A stretch of DNA of 64,000 bases from contig JABABS010000034.1 of NCBI GenBank assembly GCA_014238125.1, positions 62,001 to 126,000 on the forward strand. The letters are read 5' to 3'. Positions 46,617 to 55,048 of this stretch are shown piece by piece. The stretch is from Phycisphaerales bacterium. GTDB taxonomy: Bacteria; Planctomycetota; Phycisphaerae; Phycisphaerales; SM1A02. Below the pieces are notes generated by a model that saw only the letters and a list, made by a program, of their open reading frames with translations, did no database searches and was not told where the DNA came from. A program made the translations under genes and the position numbers. Each line of letters begins with the position of its first letter. The first letter of the stretch is position 1.

Positions 46617-47636
46617 ATGAGTACATTCAAGACCCAACACAGCCTTATACCTGCAGCCTTAGAAGCTGTTTGCACAGTTTGCTCCGTTTCAAAAACTGTT
46701 CAGTCTAATCTTGAGAGGCTCAGGCAAATCACCAAGGATGATAGAAGCCCAGTAACAGTTGCAGACTATGCTGTTCAAGCCATCATTTCTCTGAGTTTGT
46801 CCGATTCTCTCGGTGCCTCCGATTGCCTTATTGTCGGAGAGGAAGATGCAAAAGCACTCCGCAGCGAAGATCAAGCCCAAATCCGGCGAGCTGTGTTCGA
46901 AACTGTTCGTGCGTGGCGACCATCTGTCACAGAAGAGGAAATGCTCGATGCAATTGATCATTGCGATCATGACGGCTGCAGTGATGGGTATTGGGCGCTC
47001 GACCCTATCGACGGAACAAAAGGTTTTCTGCGTGGGCAACACTACGCAATCGCCTTAGGACGCATCGAAAATGGCGAAGTTGTTGCCGGAGTCATGGGAT
47101 GCCCAAATCTATCTTCGAATCAAGCATTTCCACTGAACAAACAAGACGACACAGGCGTTGTATATGCAGCCTCATCTGGCGCTGGATCGTGGGAATTTGC
47201 TGGATGCGATCCGAGCGCTTCACCAATGAGAATCATGGCACAACAGTACGACTCTAATCGCCCGCTACGTTTTTGCGAATCGGCTGAAAAAGGTCATTCC
47301 GCAAGAGGCGATAGTGAACGTATCATTGAATTAATTGGTACACGCGGCGAACCTGCAAGACTCGACAGTCAATGTAAATATGCACTAGTTGCTCGTGGTC
47401 AAGCTGATGGATACCTCCGTCTTCCCACAAGTAAAACATACGTAGAGAAAATTTGGGACCACGCAGCTGGCGTGTGCATCGCGACTGAAGCAGGTGCAAT
47501 TGTAAGTGATGTTGCCGGAAACCCACTTGATTTTACGCATGGAAGTCGACTTGAGCAAAACAGAGGTGTGATCTGTGCAACCGATGGTCTTCATCAACAA
47601 ATTATCGAGGCAATTAGCGAACTAGCAATCGCATAA
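46617..47636 (+). CDS. 3'(2'),5'-bisphosphate nucleotidase (HAL2/SAL1-like)
   Basis: A 339-residue inositol-phosphatase-fold enzyme with metal-binding motifs VGEED (near 73-77), WALDPIDGTKGFLRGQHYAIAL and EKIWDHAAG. The DGTKGFLRG loop and length match the HAL2/SAL1 branch that splits 3'-phosphoadenosine 5'-phosphate (PAP) to AMP and phosphate, a by-product of sulfate activation. ATG 46617 has GAGAG upstream. The neighbouring SLC13 transporter 10 bp downstream supports a sulfate role. CysQ or inositol monophosphatase activity is an alternative. Confidence 0.85.
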   Translation: MSTFKTQHSLIPAALEAVCTVCSVSKTVQSNLERLRQITKDDRSPVTVADYAVQAIISLSLSDSLGASDCLIVGEEDAKALRSEDQAQIRRAVFETVRAWRPSVTEEEMLDAIDHCDHDGCSDGYWALDPIDGTKGFLRGQHYAIALGRIENGEVVAGVMGCPNLSSNQAFPLNKQDDTGVVYAASSGAGSWEFAGCDPSASPMRIMAQQYDSNRPLRFCESAEKGHSARGDSERIIELIGTRGEPARLDSQCKYALVARGQADGYLRLPTSKTYVEKIWDHAAGVCIATEAGAIVSDVAGNPLDFTHGSRLEQNRGVICATDGLHQQIIEAISELAIA

Positions 47637-47646
47637 TGATTTCATC

Positions 47647-49485
47647 ATGACGCTGGAAGCTTGGATCACTCTTGGAACGATTGCTGCAATTGTTGTAGCG
47701 TTGACCTTAAAAAAGCGAATTGGTCCTGATTTAATCATGTCTGGGGGACTCGTTGTCCTTATGTTGACGGGCGTGGTTGGTTGGGAAGAAGCAACTTCCG
47801 GATTCGCAAGTCAACCAATCTTGATGATTGCGGCTCTTTTTGTTATCGCCGCTGCGCTGCAAGAAACAGGCGGAATTGAAATGGTTGGTCGAAAAATTCT
47901 TGGAAGACCATCTGGACTTGTCACTGCTCAATTACGAATGATGATTCCAGTTGCAGCAATGTCTGCATTTATGAACACGACGCCAATCGTTGCAATGTAC
48001 TTGCCAATGGTCAGTGACTGGGCAAAACGACTTCATATACCACCTTCTAAGTTATTTATTCCACTCAGTTTTTCAGCCATTTTTGGCGGTCAAGGTTCAA
48101 TGATCGGTACTGGTTCGAATCTCATTATCATGATGTTGTTTATTAGGTGGTGGAATGAACCCCCAACATGGGTTGTTGAATTAAACATCGGCCCCCCGTC
48201 TGGCGTACTTGCTTTTTGGGGCACTGCGTGGATCGGTATACCCGTTGCAATTCTTGGCATGGGTTTCATTGTGCTCACCACAAAATGGTTACTTCCAAAT
48301 CGAACGCCAGCCATCGAATCAAAAAATGACCATCGTATCTACGAAATTAAAATGCAAATTGAGAAAGATTCGCCGATCATCGGAAAATCGATTGAACAAG
48401 CAGAGCTCCGTGGTCTTGATGGGTTGTACCTCAGCGCGATTGTTCGAGACGATCAAATTATCCATGCCGTAACACCAGAAATGATTTTGTTCGAAAGTGA
48501 CAAACTTCTTTTTGTAGGTGATGTTGAATCCGTTGTAGACCTACGTAAAATCCGCGGACTTGTTCCCGCAGCAAAAGAGCTCAAAAACATTGACGGACGA
48601 ATCATTACTAGAACGATGGTTGAAGCTGTCATTGCTGGAAGTTCCTCACTCGTTGGTCAACGAGTAAAAGATTCGCAATTTAGATCAACTTACAACGGTG
48701 TCATCTTGTCTATCCACAGAAGAGGCAGGCCAATCAAAGAAAAAATTGGTGACATTGTTCTTGAGATCGGAGACACGCTTCTCATTGAATCAGACAATAG
48801 TTTCTTGCGTACTTGGCGATACAGTCAAGATTTTTATCTCGTCTCACAAGTTGATAACTCTAGGTTCCCTTTGCACAACAAGGCTTGGATATCACTTGCA
48901 GTTCTTGGGCTTCTCATCACCATGCTTACATCAAGCACATATTTTGGTATTAATCTGATCGCCGCTGTTTGGTTTTGTGGACTTCTCATGATTTTCACAG
49001 GTTGCATCAACGGACCAGCTGCAAGACGGGCAATCAATATCCAAGTTCTCATTGTCATAGGGGCTGCAATGGGAATTGGGCAAGCAGTCGATCAAAGCGG
49101 ACTTGCTATCACCGCAAGCACCGCACTCCTAGATTTTACACATAGTTTGAATGTTGGAAATTATGGAACGCTCTTTGCTGTCTTCATACTCACAAGCATT
49201 GCAGCGCAACTCATGACAAACTTTGGTGCAGCAGTCATTATGTTCCCAATAGTCATCGGTGCCGCAGAGGGTCTTGGTGTCAGTCCATACCCATTCGTGT
49301 TTACAATGATGGCAGCTGCGGGGTGCAATTTCTTAACACCTGTGATGTATCCGACAAACCTGATGGTCTATGGCCCGGGCGGGTATAAGTTTATAGATTT
49401 CCCAAGACTTGGTCTACCACTTACGCTGCTTGTGGCCTTCGTTGCAACAACAATCGCACCGATTGTTTTCCCATTTACTCCATAA
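47647..49485 (+). CDS. SLC13/DASS-family transporter with two RCK_C domains
   Basis: A 612-residue polytopic transporter. N- and C-terminal halves hold helices with the DASS-type substrate loops MNTTPIVAMYLPMV and MIGTGSNLIIMM; the C-terminal half has TNFGAAVIMFPIV and NFLTPVMYPTNLMV. Between them are two TrkA_C domains (about 235-400). This layout occurs in Na+-coupled sulfate transporters of algae and bacteria. With the adjacent PAP-phosphatase-like gene, sulfate is the best guess; dicarboxylate or other anions are possible. Confidence 0.85.
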   Translation: MTLEAWITLGTIAAIVVALTLKKRIGPDLIMSGGLVVLMLTGVVGWEEATSGFASQPILMIAALFVIAAALQETGGIEMVGRKILGRPSGLVTAQLRMMIPVAAMSAFMNTTPIVAMYLPMVSDWAKRLHIPPSKLFIPLSFSAIFGGQGSMIGTGSNLIIMMLFIRWWNEPPTWVVELNIGPPSGVLAFWGTAWIGIPVAILGMGFIVLTTKWLLPNRTPAIESKNDHRIYEIKMQIEKDSPIIGKSIEQAELRGLDGLYLSAIVRDDQIIHAVTPEMILFESDKLLFVGDVESVVDLRKIRGLVPAAKELKNIDGRIITRTMVEAVIAGSSSLVGQRVKDSQFRSTYNGVILSIHRRGRPIKEKIGDIVLEIGDTLLIESDNSFLRTWRYSQDFYLVSQVDNSRFPLHNKAWISLAVLGLLITMLTSSTYFGINLIAAVWFCGLLMIFTGCINGPAARRAINIQVLIVIGAAMGIGQAVDQSGLAITASTALLDFTHSLNVGNYGTLFAVFILTSIAAQLMTNFGAAVIMFPIVIGAAEGLGVSPYPFVFTMMAAAGCNFLTPVMYPTNLMVYGPGGYKFIDFPRLGLPLTLLVAFVATTIAPIVFPFTP

Positions 49486-49489
49486 AACA

Positions 49490-50443
49490 ATGAAGCGTTT
49501 CTCTACTCTAATTTTTAAGTGTACAGTAATCGCTGTAATAGTTTGGCTCTTAGGACAATTTATTTCTGACCGTTGGTTATGGAGTCAGTGGTTGTCATGG
49601 ATTCCAACCTTTGCAATACTCGTACTGCTTTTTCTTTCAACACTTTTATTGGGGCTCTTGCGTGACAAACAAAAAACCATCGTCTTGGGTTCTACTTGTT
49701 TTGTTTTTACCACCTGGTTTCTTTTCGTAGAGAACCGCTTACTCGCTTCACAAAAACCCAATGGCGATCTTAGCGTTGTTGCATGGACAATGAGTCATGC
49801 GAAAAAGGAAGTTGCAACATTATCTGCAAATATTATTGTTCAGCTAGATGCTGATATCACGCTCTTAACACATGGGTGGCATGTGAGGGGTGAGCCGGCA
49901 ATAATTGAGTGGCTTGGTAGTAAACAGAAACGCTTGATCAGTGGACCCTTCACGTTACTTACAACACTCCGACCAATTGAAGTAAAAGTGCTCGTTGCAT
50001 CTGCAGGCATTTATATTTCTTTGTTCAGACTTGATACAACCGAGCAACTCGGGAGGGAGTTGGTCATGTACGCAGTTGACTTGCCAATAAACTTCAAAGA
50101 ATCTCGAAGTGACACTGTTCAAAGAGCAAAAAGATTATTAAATCAAGCAGATGCACCTACGCCGGATTTAGTTGTTGGGGATTTTAATTTAACGAGAAAC
50201 AGTAACGCGTTGCAAAGTTTGTTTCCAGAACTGGTCGATGCTTGGGATGAGGCTGGTGTTGGCTGGTCATACTCATATCACAGAGCATTTCCTCTTTTCC
50301 ACATCGATCATATGTTATTGAATGATAACTTGCACCCAATTAAATACGAGTTAATAGATCCCGAATTTGGCAGACACTGTATTCAATTATTAGAACTTGA
50401 TGCCGAAGATTTCGTAAATCACGTCCAAATCACGGGCTCCTGA
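49490..50443 (+). CDS. Endonuclease/exonuclease/phosphatase-fold membrane protein, altered metal site
   Basis: A 317-residue protein with two or three N-terminal helices (about 7-75) and a C-terminal domain of the EEP fold: VVGDFNLTRNSNALQSL (Asp and Asn of the active site) and FHIDHMLL. The usual first metal motif (N...LQE) reads VVAWTMSH... IIVQLDADITLLTHGW, with no Glu at the metal position. Similar membrane EEP proteins occur in many bacteria, function unknown. The ATG lies 4 bp after the SLC13 stop. The 3' end overlaps the convergent pseudopilin gene by 54 bp. Confidence 0.7.
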   Translation: MKRFSTLIFKCTVIAVIVWLLGQFISDRWLWSQWLSWIPTFAILVLLFLSTLLLGLLRDKQKTIVLGSTCFVFTTWFLFVENRLLASQKPNGDLSVVAWTMSHAKKEVATLSANIIVQLDADITLLTHGWHVRGEPAIIEWLGSKQKRLISGPFTLLTTLRPIEVKVLVASAGIYISLFRLDTTEQLGRELVMYAVDLPINFKESRSDTVQRAKRLLNQADAPTPDLVVGDFNLTRNSNALQSLFPELVDAWDEAGVGWSYSYHRAFPLFHIDHMLLNDNLHPIKYELIDPEFGRHCIQLLELDAEDFVNHVQITGS

Positions 50444-51187
50444 TTGAAGTGGAACAAATGGAAGTTGATGACGAATGCGAACATCGTCTTTCCACTTCAC
50501 TGAACCATCACCAAGTAGCAAGTTCATTCCAGTACCGTGACTAAAATCTCCACGAGTACGCATGCTGTCAGTTGCAAGAACTAATCTTGAACCTTCAAGC
50601 AGTCTCCGACGTTGACCAGTTCGCCAGTCCTTATGACCAACGTATTGATAATTTGTATAAAGCGCATCGTTTGTTGTACGTGTACCTTCGTTCCATTCAT
50701 CTGAAAGATTGGAAAGTTGGTGATCGCCTTCATGACTTGGGCAATAAAAACAGTCTGCCGAATCACAGTAGTGCCACTTCTTTAAACGGCCAAGTGCGTC
50801 CCAGTTGTCATCGTTTAACGGACGAGGAACTGTTGATCGATCAAATGATGCGCTTGGGAGTAGTGAATTAGATTCGTATGCTTTGCGAGCAAGCGACAAC
50901 TCTGTTGGATCTGGGTTCTGTTGGTCGAGCACAGTAGCAACTGGAATACGCTGGCGGTGATCGCCGGCGTACATTGAAATTGCATGCCCAATTTCTCTTT
51001 GGTGCGAACCACATGCGACTCGACGTGCGCTTTCTCGTGCAGTTGAAAGTGTTGGCATGAGTAGTCCAGTAAGTAAAGATGTAATGCTTAAAACAACCAA
51101 CAATTCAAGCAAACTGAAACCTGCATTGTTATGAAACTTGCAGTTTGCAGGGGATTCGATTGGGTAAATTGTGCGGTTTGTACGCAT
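50390..51187 (-). CDS. Type II secretion/type IV-like pseudopilin (DUF1559-like, H-X9-DG)
   Basis: A 265-residue protein with a prepilin peptidase site (AGFSLLELLVVLSITSLLTG) after a 22-residue leader, then TARESARRVACGSHQREIGHAISMYA, and a C-terminal HGTGMNLLLGDGSV. That H-x9-DG motif is the signature of the large planctomycete-type pseudopilin families. Such proteins are processed by a prepilin peptidase and displayed in the envelope. No pilus or secretion genes are nearby, so it is a stand-alone copy, as is common in planctomycetes. Confidence 0.88.
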   Translation of the reverse strand: MRTNRTIYPIESPANCKFHNNAGFSLLELLVVLSITSLLTGLLMPTLSTARESARRVACGSHQREIGHAISMYAGDHRQRIPVATVLDQQNPDPTELSLARKAYESNSLLPSASFDRSTVPRPLNDDNWDALGRLKKWHYCDSADCFYCPSHEGDHQLSNLSDEWNEGTRTTNDALYTNYQYVGHKDWRTGQRRRLLEGSRLVLATDSMRTRGDFSHGTGMNLLLGDGSVKWKDDVRIRHQLPFVPLQSGARDLDVIYEIFGIKF

Positions 51188-51366
51188 GATTTTCTTTTTG
51201 CTCTAAAAATACAGAACTTCTCAACAAGAAGTCTACAATAAAAAACATGAATTTCGATAATTTTCTGCAATTTCTGCCCTATTTTTATTGGTCACACAAA
51301 AAAGTTTGCTGCATGTTCGGGTTTTGTTCATATTTGTAATCGGTACACTTTTGTTCCAATTACGAA

Positions 51367-51372
51367 TATAAT
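51367..51372 (+). promoter_or_regulatory. -10 element of the second ECF sigma gene
   Basis: TATAAT at 51367-51372 precedes GGAGGTGG and the TTG start by about 18 bases. No good -35 at 16-18 bp is visible; the upstream region is A+T-rich. The 202-bp gap 51188-51389 holds nothing else I recognise. Confidence 0.45.
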
Positions 51373-51389
51373 ATTTGTGGAGGTGGCAA

Positions 51390-51956
51390 TTGCCTACAAA
51401 TGAACCTGATTATCGACTAATGCGCCGTGTCGCTCTTGGTGAAGAGGAGGCTGTGGCTGAGTTGTATGATCGGTTTGGACCCCTCGTTTTTAAGCTATCA
51501 AGGCAGTTTTTAACAAATACGGCTGAATCTGAAGATGCTGTGCAAGAAATTTTTGTACGACTCTGGAAGACAGCAGACCGATTTGACCCGAGGAAGGCTA
51601 AATTAGTAACTTGGGTAATGCTTATTACCAGACGCCACCTTATCGATCGAATCAGAAAGAAGACTGTGCGGCCAAAACAGCAAGAACTTGGAGAACATCA
51701 CGGAGAAATCGCAACCGATGGGCCTCCTGCATCGAAGATATGGTTAGAAGAACGCAATCAGATGCTGTTACAACAGTTGCACTCACTTCCTGAGTTACAA
51801 CGAACGGTCATTGAGAGAGCGTATTTTCAAGGATTCACGCTTCGTGAGGTGAGCCGACAACTAGACGCCCCGCTTGGAACCGTCAAATCAGCTTTGAGTC
51901 GCGGGCTGCTCCGTCTCCGGGAGCGAGGAGATAAGGAAACAAGCGCTTTTCATTAG
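51390..51956 (+). CDS. ECF RNA polymerase sigma factor
   Basis: A 188-residue ECF sigma factor: region 2 with DRFGPLVFKLSRQFL, AEDAV-like ESEDAVQEIFVRLWK and LVTWVMLITRRHLIDRIR, region 4 with LPELQRTVIERAYFQGFTLREVSRQLDAPLGTVKSALSRGLLRLRE. The pattern is closer to the SigK/RskA-linked group than to the factor at 33.6 kb. TTG 51390 follows GGAGGTGG by six bases; TTG 51375 would overlap it. The next gene encodes a probable anti-sigma factor. Confidence 0.93.
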   Translation: MPTNEPDYRLMRRVALGEEEAVAELYDRFGPLVFKLSRQFLTNTAESEDAVQEIFVRLWKTADRFDPRKAKLVTWVMLITRRHLIDRIRKKTVRPKQQELGEHHGEIATDGPPASKIWLEERNQMLLQQLHSLPELQRTVIERAYFQGFTLREVSRQLDAPLGTVKSALSRGLLRLRERGDKETSAFH

Positions 51957-51985
51957 AAAGGCAACAACAGAACGATGTGAAGATT

Positions 51986-52783
51986 ATGACTACCTACGAA
52001 CAACCAGACAAAAAACAACTTCTTGAACTAGCTGTACTTGATGCTCACGGGTTACTTGACTCGATCGAATCAGATTTATTCAATTCCGCATTTCTTGATG
52101 CACCTGTTGCACTACAAGAAGAAATCCAAAAAATTCAAGAGAAACTCGCACTCGACGAGTCACTTCTTCCGAATGACCTTCCAGATGCAACGCTTCGAAA
52201 ACGTGTACTTGATGCTGTCGCAAAAGCAGCGGATGACGAAGCAAATCGACTTGCACCCCTTGCACTTATTGGAGCTCGCGCTGGTGCTTCCCGCAACTAT
52301 CAAAAATCGATCGGAACATCTGCTTGGCGGGCTGTTGCTATGGTTCTATTTGGCGTTTCGGTTGTACTTGCAGCGTTTGCAATTAACGCAGTCGATCGTG
52401 CCAATGACATTACAAAATTTGCACTCAATGCTGATGCTCAACAAACAATAGAGGACCTTGTTGGTGCTGAATTCGGTGAATTTATTCGCAACCCTTCAGC
52501 CCCAGCGGTTGGCCTTGAACGCACAGATGGTAATACAACTGGGTATATCCGAGTTGCAATCAACGAATACACTGGCATTGGATACATTTTCGCAATCGAT
52601 CTCAAAAATGGCGAAGAATTTATCATCCAAGGGACTACTCAAGATGGTGAGATTATTGAACTAGCACGAATTATTGCGGGCAATACGCCTGTTATTGCTC
52701 GAACTTTTTCCGTAGATATCGCAATCGCTGGCTCGCTTACATACCAAGCTGTTGACATAACAGGCGAGGTTGTCTGGAGTTAA
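51986..52783 (+). CDS. Putative anti-sigma factor (RskA-like)
   Basis: A 265-residue protein with a helical cytoplasmic half (ELAVLDAHGLLDSIES, ALQEEIQKIQEK), a segment LPNDLPDATLRKRVLDAVAKA, one transmembrane helix (about 110-130) and a beta-rich C-terminal domain like the RskA extracytoplasmic domain. It would hold the sigma factor encoded just upstream and respond to an outside signal. ATG 51986 or GTG 51977 could be the start. A very strong terminator follows 27 bp after the stop. Confidence 0.75.
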   Translation: MTTYEQPDKKQLLELAVLDAHGLLDSIESDLFNSAFLDAPVALQEEIQKIQEKLALDESLLPNDLPDATLRKRVLDAVAKAADDEANRLAPLALIGARAGASRNYQKSIGTSAWRAVAMVLFGVSVVLAAFAINAVDRANDITKFALNADAQQTIEDLVGAEFGEFIRNPSAPAVGLERTDGNTTGYIRVAINEYTGIGYIFAIDLKNGEEFIIQGTTQDGEIIELARIIAGNTPVIARTFSVDIAIAGSLTYQAVDITGEVVWS

Positions 52784-52810
52784 AAGAGCACAAATTACTA
52801 CCCCACACCA

Positions 52811-52851
52811 CTGGATCCAAATTGCTTTCGAGCATTTGGATCCAGTTTTTT
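52811..52851 (+). terminator. Strong intrinsic terminator after the ECF/anti-sigma genes
   Basis: A perfect 12-bp stem CTGGATCCAAAT/ATTTGGATCCAG (52811-52822 and 52834-52845) with an 11-base loop is followed by six T residues. Confidence 0.93.
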
Positions 52852-53029
52852 GTAATGAAGCATAGCCTCTGGTGGAAAAATTGCAGTGGCAAGCCGAAAC
52901 TATCTCGCAGGTAGTTTTATTGCGAGAGATCGCCTCCGAGGAAAATTATTACGTTTATGTAAATAGTAGTTATTCAGACCATACGGCGCTATTAATGACC
53001 TACGAGGTAGTTAAAAAATGCCAACAAAT

Positions 53030-53180
53030 TGCCGTCTGTGCTCGAACCCAGTACCGTGAGGTGGGCTCGTGAGCCATCATTCCCGACCTTCCACATATAA
53101 GAGGCATGGCCTTCGAGGCGGCTGGTACGATCCCAGAGGGTTTGACAGGATCGAGCGCAAGTAGGCAACTTGCTAGCACT
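53030..53180 (+). ncRNA. Candidate structured RNA (unassigned)
   Basis: Short perfect stems follow one another: GGCTC/GAGCC (53064-53075), GCCT-TCG-AGGC (53109-53119), CGATCC/GGATCG (53128-53153) and GCAAGT/ACTTGC (53157-53173). The local sequence is richer in G+C than the gaps around it. I could not match it to 6S RNA, SRP RNA, tmRNA or RNase P. No T-run follows, so ends and strand are guesses. It could also be a regulatory region. Confidence 0.35.
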
Positions 53181-53220
53181 CATGGAACCTTACCATTATT
53201 TAATCCAAATGTGTAGCGGG

Positions 53221-53248
53221 TACTAAAAGGTCGTTGCCTACTAAAAGG
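53221..53248. repeat. Tandem direct repeat TACTAAAAGG
   Basis: Two perfect copies of TACTAAAAGG at 53221-53230 and 53239-53248, 18 bp apart start to start (nearly two helical turns), 27 bp upstream of the -35 of the small lipoprotein promoter. The spacing suits a dimeric activator site. Confidence 0.45.
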
Positions 53249-53274
53249 CCTCGCTGAATTCAGTCACTGACTTG

Positions 53275-53303
53275 TTGACACCGAACTCTTGACGTGGGAC
53301 ACT
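53275..53303 (+). promoter_or_regulatory. Probable promoter of the small lipoprotein gene
   Basis: TTGACA at 53275-53280 (perfect -35) and GACACT at 53298-53303 (weak -10) are 17 bp apart. Transcription would begin near 53310, 34 bases before the ATG. Confidence 0.5.
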
Positions 53304-53343
53304 GTGCAACTCGTTTTACTACTTGCATAGAGAGATCCACACA

Positions 53344-53610
53344 ATGAACCAAATTCTTCGATACACATGCATCATCGCAACCTTTCTCCTCCTTGCAGGA
53401 TGCACTGACAACCGCGTTGGGCTTCACAATGTCACACCAGAAATGTCCACGCTTTCGCAAACATTCATGGAAGTTGATGTTGATCTTGCAATGGTGGACA
53501 ACCAAAACAATCGCATGTTTGAAGATGATCTCGGACGTGTCTGGTACACAAACCGTCCAAGTCGGCTCTCGCCACTACCTGTTGTCAACACAACTGGCAA
53601 CTCTCCATAA
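53344..53610 (+). CDS. Small lipoprotein, unknown function
   Basis: An 88-residue protein with a lipoprotein signal and lipobox LLAGC (Cys at about residue 20), followed by a charged body without a recognised domain. ATG 53344 has GAGAG eight bases upstream. It stands alone downstream of a promoter with direct repeats. Confidence 0.65.
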   Translation: MNQILRYTCIIATFLLLAGCTDNRVGLHNVTPEMSTLSQTFMEVDVDLAMVDNQNNRMFEDDLGRVWYTNRPSRLSPLPVVNTTGNSP

Positions 53611-53658
53611 TTTTGTTCACTCATCTCAGGTGCACGCCTTTAGGAGGTGGTAAAAAAA

Positions 53659-54963
53659 ATGCCGCTTCTTAAATTTTTTCAATTGCCTGCAATGCCTCCA
53701 GAAAGTAGAACGCATTACAAGCGAGAACTTCTCGCTTGGGCATTTCTTCCGATGATGATGGGTGCTATCGAAGGTGGTGTTGTTGGTGTATTAACAAAAC
53801 GATTATTCAGCGGCGAAGTAGACGAAACTATGCTCGACTGGTCAGTCGCCGCGCTTGCAGCAGCTCAAGGGTTCGCAAACATCTCAAGTTTTATGTGGGC
53901 AGGAATCAGCCACGGTAAAAATAAAATTCGTTTTTTAATAATACTCAAAATTGCAGTAGTAGTCATGATTGCAGCAGTTTCTTTGGTTCCACGCACTCCA
54001 CTTGGATTGATTTTGCTTCTTGTTTGCGTAATTGGCACACGTATTTGCTGGGCTGGAGTAGTCACCCTTCGCTCGACAGTTTGGCAAGCCAATTATCCCC
54101 GTGTCAACCGTGCTGATGTTGCAGGTCGAATCGCAACCGTTCAGGCAATTATTCTTGCGAGCGTGGGACTTGGAATCGGCGAAATGATGGATCAGAACGA
54201 AGAAGCATTTCGCTGGATCTACCCAATCGCTGCTAGTTTTGGAATCATTGGCGCATGGATTTACTCCAAAATGCAAGTCACAGGGCACACGAAAATACTT
54301 GAAAAAGAACGAGCACAACCAGAATTTGCAACGATGGCTCCGTGGAAAACCATTGCGCTTCTAAAAGAAGATAAAGCCTTTTCGAAATACATGTCGTGTC
54401 AATTTGTTTTTGGACTTGGCAATCTCATGCTTACCGCTCCACTCATTATTGTACTTGCCGACCAATTTTCCTTTAATTACCTTGGTGAAATACTCATAGT
54501 TTCCACAATTCCAATCATCCTTATGCCGCTGAGTATTCCCATGTGGTCAAAATTACTTAATCACGTCCATGTCATACCATTTCGTGCTGTGCATAGTTGG
54601 GTCTTTGTCCTCTCTGCAATTTGTTTTGGCTTCAGTATTTTTATAGGGAGCACAGTTGGTCTATGGATCGCCGCGGCAATCCGTGGTGTTGGTTTTGGGG
54701 GCGGCGTCCTTGCGTGGAATCTTGGACATCAAGATTTTGCACCTGTTGAACAATCTGGCCGTTACATGGGTTTGCATGTAACCCTTACCGGAATACGGGG
54801 GCTTCTCGCGCCCGCCCTTGGAATGGGGCTCTACACCATGCTCTATAGAATGGGCGAAACAACAGGCGGAAGCGTGTTTTTCATTGGTGCAGCGATTTCA
54901 AGCATCGGCGGAATTGGTTTTTTGCTACTTTCTCGCACATCTCCTTATAAATCTGACATATAA
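53659..54963 (+). CDS. Major facilitator superfamily transporter
   Basis: A 434-residue polytopic protein with about 12 hydrophobic segments and an MFS-like central loop. Features include WAGISHGKNKIRFL (loop 2-3), RADVAGRIATVQAI, and a long central cytoplasmic loop (about 205-235). AGGAGGTGG ends eight bases before ATG 53659. The substrate is unknown. It may be co-transcribed with the lipoprotein gene 48 bp upstream. Confidence 0.8.
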   Translation: MPLLKFFQLPAMPPESRTHYKRELLAWAFLPMMMGAIEGGVVGVLTKRLFSGEVDETMLDWSVAALAAAQGFANISSFMWAGISHGKNKIRFLIILKIAVVVMIAAVSLVPRTPLGLILLLVCVIGTRICWAGVVTLRSTVWQANYPRVNRADVAGRIATVQAIILASVGLGIGEMMDQNEEAFRWIYPIAASFGIIGAWIYSKMQVTGHTKILEKERAQPEFATMAPWKTIALLKEDKAFSKYMSCQFVFGLGNLMLTAPLIIVLADQFSFNYLGEILIVSTIPIILMPLSIPMWSKLLNHVHVIPFRAVHSWVFVLSAICFGFSIFIGSTVGLWIAAAIRGVGFGGGVLAWNLGHQDFAPVEQSGRYMGLHVTLTGIRGLLAPALGMGLYTMLYRMGETTGGSVFFIGAAISSIGGIGFLLLSRTSPYKSDI

Positions 54964-54990
54964 GGTCTAGAAAAAGGGCTTCAAGCAGAG

Positions 54991-54996
54991 TACAAT
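54991..54996 (+). promoter_or_regulatory. -10 element of rpsA
   Basis: TACAAT at 54991-54996 within AGTACAATCT. The -35 region is weak. A transcript from near 55003 would carry a leader of about 117 nt up to ATG 55120. Confidence 0.4.
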
Positions 54997-55048
54997 CTGC
55001 GGCTCGCCTGTGTTTTCATGGGCAAAGTGAACACCCGCTACTTGTGCT

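Larger units (their letters stand above)
52852..53343. other. 492-bp gap with hairpins, repeats and a promoter
   Basis: No gene is supported between the terminator and the small lipoprotein. It holds overlapping exclusive hairpins (52897-52927), a cluster of compact stems (53064-53173), a 10-bp direct repeat (53221-53248) and a promoter at 53275-53303. Two frames of about 65 codons cross it without ribosome binding sites. Confidence 0.5.

Noticed and set aside
53040..53060. A GGTTCGAGCAC-like string suggesting a tRNA T-arm
   Set aside because: The flanking arms do not pair and no acceptor or anticodon stem is present.
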